Assembly: GCA_001513105.1 (NCBI GenBank)
Contig: LFSH01000026.1
Coordinates: 62,001-126,000, forward strand
Direction: 5' to 3'
Source of the DNA: Clostridiales bacterium DTU070
GTDB taxonomy: Bacteria; Bacillota; Clostridia; DSM-8532
Length of the DNA: 64,000 nucleotides
Under the pieces are notes generated by a model that saw only the letters and a list, made by a program, of their open reading frames with translations, was not told the DNA's origin and did not search any database. This document shows, in pieces, positions 30,811-40,171 of the stretch. Position numbers and translations under genes: made by a program. The stretch's first letter is position 1, and each line of letters begins with the position of its first letter.

Positions 30811-32202
30811 ATGGCTTTTGAAAAAACGATGGAAAAAATAGTGTCACTATCTAAAAACAGGGGATTCATTTTTCAGGGTTCCGAGATTTACGACGGTTTG
30901 GCAAATACATGGGATTACGGACCTTTGGGCGTGGAACTTAAGAATAATGTAAAAAAACTGTGGTGGAAGAAATTTATCAGGTCCAACCCCTACAATGTCG
31001 GTCTTGATTCGGCAATACTGATGAATCCGATGGTTTGGGTTGCTTCAGGGCATGTAGGCGGTTTTTCAGATCCGTTAACCGATTGCCGGAGCTGCAAAAA
31101 AAGGCACCGTGCAGACAACCTTGTCGAAGAATGGAATAGGGAACACAACATTGAAATGAGAGTTGACGGAATGAGCAACGAAGCTCTTACGAAATATATA
31201 GAAGAAAACGAAATCACATGTCCTAACTGCGGGAAAAAGGATTTTACCGCTGTCAGGCAGTTTAACCTGATGTTCAAAACATTCCAGGGTGTTACCGAAG
31301 ATTCGAAAAACGAGATATATTTGAGACCCGAAACAGCCCAGGGGATATTCGTGAATTTCAAAAATGTCCAGAGATCCACAAGGAAAAAGCTCCCGTTCGG
31401 AATCGGGCAGATCGGGAAATCTTTCAGGAACGAAATAACTCCCGGTAATTTCATATTCCGTACCAGGGAATTTGAGCAGATGGAACTGGAGTTTTTCTGC
31501 GAGCCCGGAAAAGACATGGAATGGTTCGCGTACTGGAAAGAGTTCTGTTATAACTGGTTGTTGTCCCTGAATATCAGTAAAGAAAACCTACGGATGAGGG
31601 ATCACTCGAAGGAGGAACTCAGCCATTACAGCAAGGCCACCACCGATATAGAATACAAGTTCCCGTTCGGCTGGGGTGAATTGTGGGGAATTGCGAACAG
31701 GACCGATTTTGACCTGAAAAAGCATATGGAGCATTCCAAAGAGGATTTGAGCTATTTTGACCCGATGACAAACGAGAAATATATACCGTACTGCATAGAG
31801 CCGTCGGTGGGCGCCGACAGGGTAACCCTGGCATTCCTGTGTGAAGCTTACGACGAAGAGGAAGTGGGCGAGGGTGATGTCCGTACCGTATTGCGGTTCC
31901 ATCCCGCACTTGCTCCTGTTAAGGTTGCGGTTCTGCCGCTGTCTAAAAAACTCGCCGACCATGCATTCAGGATTTATGAAGAACTGATCAAGTATTACAA
32001 CTGCGAGTATGACGATACCGGAAGTATCGGTAAGCGTTACCGCCGCCAGGACGAGATTGGTACCCCGTATTGTGTAACCTTTGACTTCGAATCGGTTGAC
32101 GACAATAAGGTAACAATCCGCGAAAGGGATTCCATGGAACAGGTAAGAATACCCATTGCGGAGCTGAAGGACTATTTTTCAGGCAAGTTTGATTTGCTCT
32201 GA
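30811..32202 (+). CDS. glyS: Glycyl-tRNA synthetase (single-chain, class II)
   Basis: The 463-residue enzyme is the dimeric, eukaryote/archaea-like glycyl-tRNA synthetase, not the alpha2-beta2 form. It has [20 protein letters not shown] near residue 14, a zinc-binding insertion (CRSCKKRH near 92, then CPNCGKKDF), class II motif [12 protein letters not shown] near 172 and a C-terminal anticodon-binding domain. It charges tRNA-Gly. No T-box leader fits in the 31-bp gap after rpoZ, unlike many Firmicute glyS genes. Confidence 0.95.
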   Translation: MAFEKTMEKIVSLSKNRGFIFQGSEIYDGLANTWDYGPLGVELKNNVKKLWWKKFIRSNPYNVGLDSAILMNPMVWVASGHVGGFSDPLTDCRSCKKRHRADNLVEEWNREHNIEMRVDGMSNEALTKYIEENEITCPNCGKKDFTAVRQFNLMFKTFQGVTEDSKNEIYLRPETAQGIFVNFKNVQRSTRKKLPFGIGQIGKSFRNEITPGNFIFRTREFEQMELEFFCEPGKDMEWFAYWKEFCYNWLLSLNISKENLRMRDHSKEELSHYSKATTDIEYKFPFGWGELWGIANRTDFDLKKHMEHSKEDLSYFDPMTNEKYIPYCIEPSVGADRVTLAFLCEAYDEEEVGEGDVRTVLRFHPALAPVKVAVLPLSKKLADHAFRIYEELIKYYNCEYDDTGSIGKRYRRQDEIGTPYCVTFDFESVDDNKVTIRERDSMEQVRIPIAELKDYFSGKFDLL

Positions 32203-32415
32203 AAGTTAAATTTTTAAACTTAATTTTTTGCTTTTTCAAGTTTACAGTAATACTCACTTGTGCTATTATTGTAACGTTGATAACCGATTGGATATTTATA
32301 GCAGTTGCATCGTAAAAAGAACAGCGTAGTATGTCAAAAACTGTCATATGCAATTATTTACATAAATGTATAGTAATAGCTGCTATATAGAAGGAGTTTT
32401 AGGAGGGAATTTTAT

Positions 32416-35046
32416 ATGGCGAAGTATGTTTATTTATTCAGCGAGGGTAATGCCTCAATGAAAGAACTGCTTGGAGGAAAGGGAGCCAATCTTGCAGAGA
32501 TGACAGGTCTTGGCCTTCCTGTGCCAAGAGGGTTCACGGTTACCACAGAAGCGTGTACCCGTTTTTACGAGGATGGAGAGGTTATTGCAAAGGAAATCGA
32601 GGATGAAATATTTGCAACCCTTTCAAAAATGGAATCAATTGTAGAGAAGAAGTTTGGAAATCCCGAAAACCCTTTGCTGGTTTCAGTACGCTCAGGCGCA
32701 AGAGTATCAATGCCCGGTATGATGGATACCATCCTGAATCTCGGTTTGAATGACGAAGTAGTTGAAGGGCTTGCAAACCTGACGCAGAATCCCCGTTTTG
32801 CATATGACAGCTACAGGCGCTTTATAATGATGTTTTCCGATGTTGTTATGGGAATTGAAAGAGCGAAATTTGAAAAGCTGCTGGATGAAATGAAGGAAAA
32901 GAAAAGCGTTAAGAACGATACCGACCTTGATGCCGATGATTTGAAGAATCTTGTTCAGCAGTATAAGGAAGTTTACCTGAAAGAAATGGGTGAACCCTTC
33001 CCGCAGGAACCGAAAGTTCAGCTGATGGAAGCAGTCAAGGCTGTATTCCGTTCATGGAATAACGAAAGAGCAATAGTATACAGAAGGCTTAATGATATTC
33101 CTTCTGACTGGGGAACAGCAGTAAACGTCCAGGAAATGGTGTACGGCAATATGGGCAATGATTCCGGTACCGGAGTTGCATTTACAAGAGACCCGTCCAC
33201 CGGTGAGAAAAAACTTTACGGAGAATTCCTTATGAACGCCCAGGGGGAGGACGTAGTTGCCGGTGTAAGAACTCCTCAGCCTATTGAAACATTAAAAGAT
33301 ATAAATCCTGAAGCGTATAACCAGTTCATTGATATTGCAAGGAAGCTTGAGGAGCATTACCGCGACATGCAGGATATGGAATTTACGATTGAGCGCGGAA
33401 AACTGTTCATGCTCCAGACCAGGAACGGTAAAAGAACCGCCCAGGCGGCATTAAAGATTGCGGTTGACCTTGTGGAAGAGAATATGATAACCAGGGAAGA
33501 GGCTTTGATGAAAGTGGATCCGAAGCAGTTGGATACGCTCCTCCATCCCCAGTTTGAACCTAAGGCGCTGAAGGCCGCAAAGCCTGTAGCGAAGGGCCTG
33601 CCTGCATCTCCGGGTGCTGCCACCGGTAAGATTTATTTCAGTGCCGATGATGCTGCCAAGGCCTTTAAGAACGGTGAACAGGTAATACTTGTCCGTGTGG
33701 AAACATCTCCTGAGGATATTGAAGGAATGCATGTTTCGCAGGGTATTTTGACAGGCCGCGGCGGAATGACTTCCCATGCTGCTGTTGTTGCAAGAGGTAT
33801 GGGCAGATGCTGTGTTGCTGGATGCGGTGAAATTACAATTAAAGAAGAAGAGAAATATTTTATTGATAAAAACGGCAGGAGATACAACGAGGGGGACTGG
33901 ATTTCCCTTGACGGTTCCACCGGATATGTATACGGTGAACAATTGCCGACAGTACCGCCTGAAATGACGGGATACTTTGCAACCCTGATGCAGTGGGCGG
34001 ATGAAGTGCGGGCTTTGAAAATAAGGACTAATGCTGATACTCCGAAAGACGCAGAACAGGCTTTAAGTTTCGGTGCAGAAGGAATCGGGCTGTGCCGCAC
34101 CGAGCATATGTTCTTTGACAGCGGAAGAATAGGCGCAATGAGAGAAATGATTGTTGCCCGCACCGAGGAGCAGAGAAGAAAGGCTCTTGACAAGCTGCTG
34201 CCTATGCAGAGGGCAGATTTTGAAGAGCTGTTCAGGGCAATGAAGGGGTATCCTGTTACAATCCGTTTCCTGGATCCTCCGCTGCATGAGTTCCTGCCCA
34301 AGGAAGAGGAAGATATTGAAGCCCTGGCATCCGAAATGGGAATTTCAGCTGATGAATTAAAGAAAGTCGTTGCAGAGCTTCATGAATTCAACCCGATGCT
34401 GGGTCACAGGGGCTGCCGCCTTGCGGTAAGCTATCCTGAAATAGCTGAAATGCAGACAAGAGCGGTTATTGAAGCTGCCATAAACGTAAACAGGGAAGGC
34501 ATGAACATTGTGCCTGAAATCATGATTCCGCTCGTAGGTGATGTAAAAGAACTGAAATATGTGAAGGACGTTGTTGTAAAAACAGCCGACGAAGTCATCA
34601 AGGAAGCCGGCGTGGATCTGAAGTACCTTGTCGGTACAATGATTGAGATACCTCGCGCAGCCATAACCGCAGATCAAATTGCGACAGAAGCGGAATTCTT
34701 CTCCTTCGGAACCAACGACCTGACCCAGATGACCTTTGGTTTCAGCAGGGACGATGCAGGCAAGTTCCTTGAAGAATACTATAACAAGAAGATTTATGAA
34801 TTCGATCCCTTTGCAAAACTTGATCAAACCGGTGTTGGCGAGCTTGTAAGAATTGCGGCCGAAAAAGGGCGCAGTACAAGACCTGACATCAAAATGGGTA
34901 TCTGTGGTGAACATGGCGGAGATCCTTCTTCAATTGAATTCTGCCATAATGTAGGTTTGCAGTACGTTTCCTGCTCACCGTTCAGAGTGCCCATTGCAAG
35001 GCTTGCAGCTGCCCAGGCCCAGATAAAGAATCCAAGAAATAAATAA
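32416..35046 (+). CDS. ppdK: Pyruvate, phosphate dikinase
   Basis: At 876 residues this is a full-length PPDK. It has an N-terminal nucleotide-binding domain (GGKGANLAEMTGLGLPVPRG near 15-34), then the swivelling phosphohistidine domain (GGMTSHAAVVARGMG with the phosphorylated His at residue 454), then the PEP/pyruvate barrel (GTNDLTQMTFGFSRDD and SCSPFRVPIARLA). It interconverts PEP, AMP and PPi with pyruvate, ATP and phosphate. In thermophilic clostridia this is a main PEP-to-pyruvate route. A 213-bp A/T-rich leader precedes it. Transcription ends at a strong terminator. Confidence 0.97.
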   Translation: MAKYVYLFSEGNASMKELLGGKGANLAEMTGLGLPVPRGFTVTTEACTRFYEDGEVIAKEIEDEIFATLSKMESIVEKKFGNPENPLLVSVRSGARVSMPGMMDTILNLGLNDEVVEGLANLTQNPRFAYDSYRRFIMMFSDVVMGIERAKFEKLLDEMKEKKSVKNDTDLDADDLKNLVQQYKEVYLKEMGEPFPQEPKVQLMEAVKAVFRSWNNERAIVYRRLNDIPSDWGTAVNVQEMVYGNMGNDSGTGVAFTRDPSTGEKKLYGEFLMNAQGEDVVAGVRTPQPIETLKDINPEAYNQFIDIARKLEEHYRDMQDMEFTIERGKLFMLQTRNGKRTAQAALKIAVDLVEENMITREEALMKVDPKQLDTLLHPQFEPKALKAAKPVAKGLPASPGAATGKIYFSADDAAKAFKNGEQVILVRVETSPEDIEGMHVSQGILTGRGGMTSHAAVVARGMGRCCVAGCGEITIKEEEKYFIDKNGRRYNEGDWISLDGSTGYVYGEQLPTVPPEMTGYFATLMQWADEVRALKIRTNADTPKDAEQALSFGAEGIGLCRTEHMFFDSGRIGAMREMIVARTEEQRRKALDKLLPMQRADFEELFRAMKGYPVTIRFLDPPLHEFLPKEEEDIEALASEMGISADELKKVVAELHEFNPMLGHRGCRLAVSYPEIAEMQTRAVIEAAINVNREGMNIVPEIMIPLVGDVKELKYVKDVVVKTADEVIKEAGVDLKYLVGTMIEIPRAAITADQIATEAEFFSFGTNDLTQMTFGFSRDDAGKFLEEYYNKKIYEFDPFAKLDQTGVGELVRIAAEKGRSTRPDIKMGICGEHGGDPSSIEFCHNVGLQYVSCSPFRVPIARLAAAQAQIKNPRNK

Positions 35047-35064
35047 ACCTGAGTATTATATAAA

Positions 35065-35102
35065 GGGTACTTCCGCGAATACTGCGGAAGTACCCTTTTT
35101 TA
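35065..35102 (+). terminator. Terminator of ppdK
   Basis: GGGTACTTCCGC (35065-35076) and GCGGAAGTACCC (35084-35095) form a perfect 12-bp stem with a 7-base loop, followed by a T7 run. Confidence 0.93.
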
Positions 35103-35162
35103 CTGCCTGCGTGTACATGGATAAAAATGGTTATAAGATGATAAAAAATGCATAAAATATAA

Positions 35163-35191
35163 TTGACAAAAAAAGCAAGTTGTGCTACGAT
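35163..35191 (+). promoter_or_regulatory. Promoter of the trp operon
   Basis: TTGACA (35163-35168), a 17-base spacer and TACGAT (35186-35191) lie about 90 bp ahead of the T-box leader. Confidence 0.7.
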
Positions 35192-35269
35192 TAGAAACAA
35201 TAATTTTTGATGACAAACCATTGATTTAAACCAACAGTTTAATAAACCGAACAAACCGTTGAACAAGAA

Positions 35270-35519
35270 TAGTAAGAATAATCACTTGCATTCAGAGAGC
35301 CGTACCTGGTGTGAATCCGGCTGCAAGCTTATTCCGAATGGACTTGTGAGGGAAGCCCGAAATCCGGAAGGAGAGTAGTCGCTTACGGGGGCCCTGCCCG
35401 TTATCAGCTGGGTGCATATGTTGGTATGCAATAATGAGCGGGCGTAGCAATACGCCAATTTGGGTGGCACCGCAGAAGCTGAAGCTTTTGTCCCATTTCA
35501 GGGACAAGAGCTTTTTTTA
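35270..35519 (+). promoter_or_regulatory. T-box riboswitch, probably tRNA-Trp specific
   Basis: The conserved T-box sequence AATTTGGGTGGCACCGC lies at 35457-35473. Downstream is a rho-independent terminator: AGCTTTTGTCCC 35483-35494, GGGACAAGAGCT 35501-35512, then T7. Upstream elements fit a Stem I: AGAGAG near 35294, GGTGTGAA near 35308, and GAATGGAC near 35336 with UGG at 35339-35341 as the likely specifier codon. Uncharged tRNA-Trp would pair with the specifier and the T-box bulge, favouring the antiterminator. The trpE gene 74 bp downstream agrees with a Trp specifier. Confidence 0.92.
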
Positions 35520-35592
35520 TACCTTCTTTCAGGCATGCAACGCTTGTTTATACATAAAAACCTGTTTAATTCGGTTAAAAGGGGTGATTACA

Positions 35593-37047
35593 TTGACAAT
35601 TCCTGATTACAACGAAATTGTGAAACTGGCGGAAAAATACAATACCATTCCGGTTTGCAGGGAAATTTATGCCGACATTACAACTCCCATTGCGCTTCTT
35701 AAGAAAATTTCCCGGATCAGTGACAGGTACTGCCTTCTTGAGAGTGTAGACGGCGGCGAAAAATGGGGCAGGTATTCCTTCCTTTGCTACAATCCCGTTG
35801 CAAGTATTACATGCAAAAACGGGGAAATAACCATTGAGGAAAAAGAGAAAAAGGTGGTACGTTCGCAGAAACCTCTTGAAGAACTGAGAGCATATCTTGC
35901 AAGATACAAATCTCCAAGGCTGAAGGAAATACCCCCGTTTACAGGAGGGTTTGTCGGGTACTTTTCATACAGCATGATAGGCTACTCAGAACCGGTGAAA
36001 GTCAAAAGCGGTGAATTCAACGATTTTGACCTGATGCTTTTTGACAAGGTAATTGCCTATGACCATCTGAAGCAGAAAATCAACATCATTGTAAACATAT
36101 CAGCCGAAAACATTGAAGAAAACTACAGGAAAGCCCTTGCAGACATTGAAGAGACAGCCGGGATGATTACACGGCAGGCCGAAGTTTCTGAAACGGTAAC
36201 CGAAAGCAGCCCCTGTTTTACCTGCAATGTGTCCAAAGAAGAATTCTGCACCATGGTTGATAAGGCAAAGGAATACATAAGAAACGGCGATATTTACCAG
36301 GTCGTTATTTCAAGACGTTTTGAAACAGAATATAAGGACAGTCTCATCAATGCATACAGGGTTTTACGAACAACCAACCCTTCACCTTACCTGGTGATTA
36401 TGCAAAAGGATGATGTCCAGATCATAGGTACATCCCCCGAAACACTTGTAAGGCTGCAGGACGGCAAATTAACGACTTTTCCGATTGCAGGAACCAGGCT
36501 CCGCGGCAGGGACGCCATTGAGGATATGGAACTGGAACGGGAACTGTTGAATGATGAAAAGGAGCTGGCGGAACACGATATGCTGGTTGACCTTGCAAGA
36601 AACGATTTGGGGAAGATATCCAAATTTTCAAGTGTTAACGTGACAAAATACAAAATGATACAGCGCTATTCAAAAATAATGCATATCACTTCCGAGGTTG
36701 AGAGTTTAATAGCCGAAGGCAGGGATACTTTCGATGCGATAGAAGCGCTTCTGCCGGCCGGAACCCTGTCCGGGGCGCCTAAAGTCCGGGCATGCGAGAT
36801 TATTGAAGAGCTTGAAAAGGATCCAAGGGGTATTTACGGCGGAGCAATAGGCTATGTAGATTTTTCAGGCAATATGGATATATGTATTGCAATCCGCATG
36901 GCGGTAAAGAAAAATGACAGGGTATATGTCCAAGCAGGAGCCGGGATTGTTGCAGACAGCATACCCGAAAAGGAGTTCGAGGAATCCGAGAACAAGGCCA
37001 GAGCCGTGATAGAGGCCATTCTAAAAGCAAGCGAGGTGGAACGGTGA
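35593..37047 (+). CDS. trpE: Anthranilate synthase component I (TrpE)
   Basis: About 484 residues. The chorismate-binding core is complete: GDIYQVVISRRFE, GTSPETLVRL, PIAGTRLRGR and LPAGTLSGAPKVRA. LLES at residues 48-51 corresponds to the tryptophan-binding site of TrpE, so feedback inhibition by tryptophan is likely. It makes anthranilate from chorismate with ammonia supplied by TrpG. The start is TTG 35593 behind AAAAGGGGTG. Upstream in-frame codons fall inside the T-box leader. It overlaps trpG by 4 bp. Confidence 0.95.
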   Translation: MTIPDYNEIVKLAEKYNTIPVCREIYADITTPIALLKKISRISDRYCLLESVDGGEKWGRYSFLCYNPVASITCKNGEITIEEKEKKVVRSQKPLEELRAYLARYKSPRLKEIPPFTGGFVGYFSYSMIGYSEPVKVKSGEFNDFDLMLFDKVIAYDHLKQKINIIVNISAENIEENYRKALADIEETAGMITRQAEVSETVTESSPCFTCNVSKEEFCTMVDKAKEYIRNGDIYQVVISRRFETEYKDSLINAYRVLRTTNPSPYLVIMQKDDVQIIGTSPETLVRLQDGKLTTFPIAGTRLRGRDAIEDMELERELLNDEKELAEHDMLVDLARNDLGKISKFSSVNVTKYKMIQRYSKIMHITSEVESLIAEGRDTFDAIEALLPAGTLSGAPKVRACEIIEELEKDPRGIYGGAIGYVDFSGNMDICIAIRMAVKKNDRVYVQAGAGIVADSIPEKEFEESENKARAVIEAILKASEVER

Positions 37048-37619
37048 TGATATTGATAATTGATAATTATGACAGTTTTACTTATAACCTGGTACAGCTT
37101 GCGGGAAACACGCGCGGAGACATCGTTGTGGTACGGAATGATGAGAAGACTGCGGAAGAAATAAAAAACATGAACCCTTCTCATATTATTATTTCATCAG
37201 GATCGGGGAATACAGGAGTGTGCAGGGAGGTTATCGGACTAATGAAGGGAATTGTTCCGATATTAGGCACAGGCCTCGGTCACGGCGCAATATGTGAAGC
37301 GTTTGGTGCCGCTGTAGTTCAGGCGGGCAAACCCATGCACGGAAAGCAGAGCAGTATACATATTGCGAACGGGTGCAGGGTGTTCATGGGTCTTCCGCCG
37401 ATAATACAGGCTGCACGGTATCACTCGCACGTTGTCAGGAAAGAGTCGCTTCCCGATGAACTATTGGTTATTGCGGAGGATGATGAGGGGGAAGTAATGG
37501 GAGTGAAGCACAGGGATTACGAAATATTCGGTCTTCAGTTCAGCCCCGAATCGATACTGACACCTCAGGGAGCAGTAATAATAAACAATTTTCTGCAGAT
37601 CGGAGGTGAAGCAATATGA
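37044..37619 (+). CDS. trpG: TrpG-like anthranilate synthase component II with a destroyed glutaminase active site
   Basis: The 191-residue protein is clearly a TrpG/PabA-type class I amidotransferase fold: IIDNYDSFTYNLVQL, MHGKQSSI, RYHSHVV and PESILTPQG. Its catalytic residues are gone. The nucleophile motif GxCLGHQ reads GTGLGHGAI, with Gly77 for Cys. QFHPES reads QFSPES, with Ser167 for His; Glu169 remains. The oxyanion strand SPGPG reads SSGSG. It should not hydrolyse glutamine, so it may be a structural partner of TrpE. The frame is intact and coupled to its neighbours, arguing against simple decay. Confidence 0.9.
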   Translation: MMILIIDNYDSFTYNLVQLAGNTRGDIVVVRNDEKTAEEIKNMNPSHIIISSGSGNTGVCREVIGLMKGIVPILGTGLGHGAICEAFGAAVVQAGKPMHGKQSSIHIANGCRVFMGLPPIIQAARYHSHVVRKESLPDELLVIAEDDEGEVMGVKHRDYEIFGLQFSPESILTPQGAVIINNFLQIGGEAI

Positions 37620-38626
37620 TTAAGGAAGCAATTCAGAAACTTCTGAACATGGAAAACCTGTCCTTTGAAATGACAAAAGCGGTTATGGATGAGATAATGA
37701 ACGGAAAAGCAACCAACGCGCAGATAGCATCCTTCATCACCGCGATGAGAATGAAGGGCGAAACTATAGACGAGATTACGGCTTGTGCGACGATTATGCG
37801 GCAATGCGGCACAAAACTGAGGTATGACGGTGATGTCCTGGATATCGTAGGAACGGGTGGCGATCGGGCGTATACTTTCAATATATCCACAGTTTCGGCT
37901 TTTGTAATTTCCGCTGCAGGCGTGCCAGTCGCAAAACACGGCAACAGGAGCGTGTCAAGCAAATGCGGAAGTGCCGATGTACTGGAAGCGCTGGGAGTTA
38001 AAATAGATATTCCGCCTTCAAGGAGCGAAAAGATACTGAAGGAAACAGGAATCTGCTTTATGTTCGCCGCAAACTACCATCCTTCGATGAAATACGCCGC
38101 GCCTGTAAGAAAGGAACTGGGGGTGCGCACCATTTTCAATATCCTGGGACCGCTTGCAAGCCCCGCAAATGCAAGCATGCAGTTGTTGGGCGTTTATGAC
38201 GAGAATCTTGTGGAACCTCTTGCCCGGGTACTTTCAAACCTTGGCGTGAAGAAAGCAATGGTGGTGCATGGACATGACGGTCTCGATGAAATATCCCTGA
38301 CCTCTTCATCCACCGTATGCGAAGTAAATAACGGGTATCTGAACAGCTTCTTCCTGGATCCGCGACAGTTCGGATTTGAATACTGCAGTCCTGAAGATTT
38401 GACAGGCGGCGGTCCTGAAGAAAACGCTGATATTGCATTAAGAATATTAAGCAGTGAAAAAGGCCCGAAACGGGACATAGTACTTCTGAACTCAGCTGTC
38501 TGCCTATACATGTTTTTTAACAACATAACATTAAGGGAATGCGTGAAACTGGCAGCCGACACAATCGACAGCGGCAGGGCGATGGAGCAGCTGAAAAGGT
38601 TTGTCAGGTTGTCAAACGAGGAGTAA
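37616..38626 (+). CDS. trpD: Anthranilate phosphoribosyltransferase
   Basis: The 336-residue enzyme has the PRPP-binding glycine motif GTGGDRAYTFNIST near residues 80-93, KHGNRSVSSKCGSADVLEAL and the NILGPLASPA segment. It attaches the phosphoribosyl group of PRPP to anthranilate. It overlaps trpG by ATGA. It is separate from trpG, not fused as in enterics. Confidence 0.96.
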   Translation: MIKEAIQKLLNMENLSFEMTKAVMDEIMNGKATNAQIASFITAMRMKGETIDEITACATIMRQCGTKLRYDGDVLDIVGTGGDRAYTFNISTVSAFVISAAGVPVAKHGNRSVSSKCGSADVLEALGVKIDIPPSRSEKILKETGICFMFAANYHPSMKYAAPVRKELGVRTIFNILGPLASPANASMQLLGVYDENLVEPLARVLSNLGVKKAMVVHGHDGLDEISLTSSSTVCEVNNGYLNSFFLDPRQFGFEYCSPEDLTGGGPEENADIALRILSSEKGPKRDIVLLNSAVCLYMFFNNITLRECVKLAADTIDSGRAMEQLKRFVRLSNEE

Positions 38627-38651
38627 TAATTAAACAGGCCGGTGTTTTGAT

Positions 38652-39473
38652 ATGATTCTTGAAAACATAGTAAAATCAACTGAAATGCGGGTAGAAGCGG
38701 CGAAAAAAAGGATTTGCCCCGAAGAATTGAAATCCCGGGTTTATCATGACCTGAAGGCCGGAAGATTTAACAGGCGCGAAGATTTCGCCTTTGAAAAAAG
38801 CCTGAAGGGGAACGGGATATCCTTCATATGTGAAGTAAAAAAGGCCTCACCGTCAAAGGGGATAATAGCGCCGGTTTTTCCGTACCTGGAAATTGCGAAG
38901 GAATATGAAGAAGCCGGGGCCAGTGCCGTATCGGTGCTTACAGAACCGGAGTATTTCAAGGGAAGCGATGTTTTTCTGAAAGAAATAAGCGAGCTTGTAA
39001 ACATACCTGTGCTCCGGAAAGACTTTATCATCGATGAGTACCAGGTTTACGAATCAAAACTCCTGTGCGCCGATGCGGTATTGCTAATCTGTGCGCTGCT
39101 TGACACGGACGCTCTGAAAAAATTTATCGGAATATGCGATGCTCTTGGCCTTTCAGCCCTTGTGGAAGCCCATACCGAAAAGGAGGTCCTGTCGGCTGTT
39201 GATGCCGGAGCAAGGATTATCGGGGTGAATAACCGTGACCTTAAAACATTCCGGGTGGATATACGGAACTGTATCAAACTAAGGCCGCTGGTCCCGGATA
39301 ATATCATTTTTGTTGCGGAGAGCGGCATTCAGACGCCTGAAGACATATCAATGCTTGAAAATGCAGGGGTTGACGCTGTTCTGATTGGTGAAACCCTTAT
39401 GAGAAGCAGGGATAAAAAAGGCATGCTGCAGAAACTCAGGGGCGGAGAAAGCAAATTACATCCCGGAGGCTGA
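38652..39473 (+). CDS. trpC: Indole-3-glycerol-phosphate synthase
   Basis: The 273-residue beta/alpha barrel has the family motifs FICEVKKASPSKGII (residues about 57-71), VLRKDFIIDEYQVYESKLLCAD-type loop residues, GVNNRDLKTF and ESGIQTPEDI. It closes the indole ring of IGP from CdRP. It sits 25 bp after trpD. Confidence 0.95.
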   Translation: MILENIVKSTEMRVEAAKKRICPEELKSRVYHDLKAGRFNRREDFAFEKSLKGNGISFICEVKKASPSKGIIAPVFPYLEIAKEYEEAGASAVSVLTEPEYFKGSDVFLKEISELVNIPVLRKDFIIDEYQVYESKLLCADAVLLICALLDTDALKKFIGICDALGLSALVEAHTEKEVLSAVDAGARIIGVNNRDLKTFRVDIRNCIKLRPLVPDNIIFVAESGIQTPEDISMLENAGVDAVLIGETLMRSRDKKGMLQKLRGGESKLHPGG

Positions 39474-39477
39474 TAAA

Positions 39478-40113
39478 ATGGTAAAGATCAAGATATGCGG
39501 ATTGACATCCGAACAGGATATAGAATCGGTAAATAAAGCCCTTCCCGATTACATAGGTTTTGTTTTTGCCAAAAGCAGAAGACAGGTTGACGAAAACAGG
39601 GCAAAAGAGCTGAAGAAGCGTTTAAGCCCGCATATAAAGGCCGTTGGGGTATTTGTCAATGAAGAACCCGAAAGAATTATAAACCTGTGCAGAAATAAAA
39701 TAATAGACCTGGTCCAGCTTCACGGTGATGAGGATGAGGACTACATAAGGCACCTCAGGTGCCATATTCCGAATAAGATTATCAGGGCGGTAAGGGTTAA
39801 GGAGCCTGCTGATATAGAAAAGGCTGCGGATTTTTCCTGCGACTACCTGCTTTTGGATGCTTTCGATGAGAAGGAATATGGAGGTACGGGAAAGACTTTT
39901 GACTGGTCGATGATTTCGGCCGTTAACAGGCCTTTTTTCCTTGCGGGCGGCATCAACAGCGGTAATGCAGTGCGTGCAATAAAGCATTGCAGACCATACT
40001 GCATTGACGTAAGCAGCGGTGTTGAGACCGGCGGATGCAAAGATCGGGATAAAATAAAGGAAATTGTGGCTATCGTAAGACAGTTTACGACAGAAGACAT
40101 CAAGGATACCTAA
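39478..40113 (+). CDS. trpF: Phosphoribosylanthranilate isomerase
   Basis: The 211-residue TIM barrel opens KIKICGLTSEQDIE with the catalytic Cys. It has GFVFAKSRRQV, VQLHGDEDEDY, LLLDAFD carrying the general-acid Asp, GGTGKTFDW and LAGGINSGN. It carries out the Amadori rearrangement of PRA to CdRP. ATG 39478 follows trpC by 4 bp, with CCCGGAGG upstream. Confidence 0.95.
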   Translation: MVKIKICGLTSEQDIESVNKALPDYIGFVFAKSRRQVDENRAKELKKRLSPHIKAVGVFVNEEPERIINLCRNKIIDLVQLHGDEDEDYIRHLRCHIPNKIIRAVRVKEPADIEKAADFSCDYLLLDAFDEKEYGGTGKTFDWSMISAVNRPFFLAGGINSGNAVRAIKHCRPYCIDVSSGVETGGCKDRDKIKEIVAIVRQFTTEDIKDT

Positions 40114-40171
40114 ACTGAATTACCAGGCAAAACCTTGTATATGTTAACATCAAACAAAGGAGGACAGGAAA

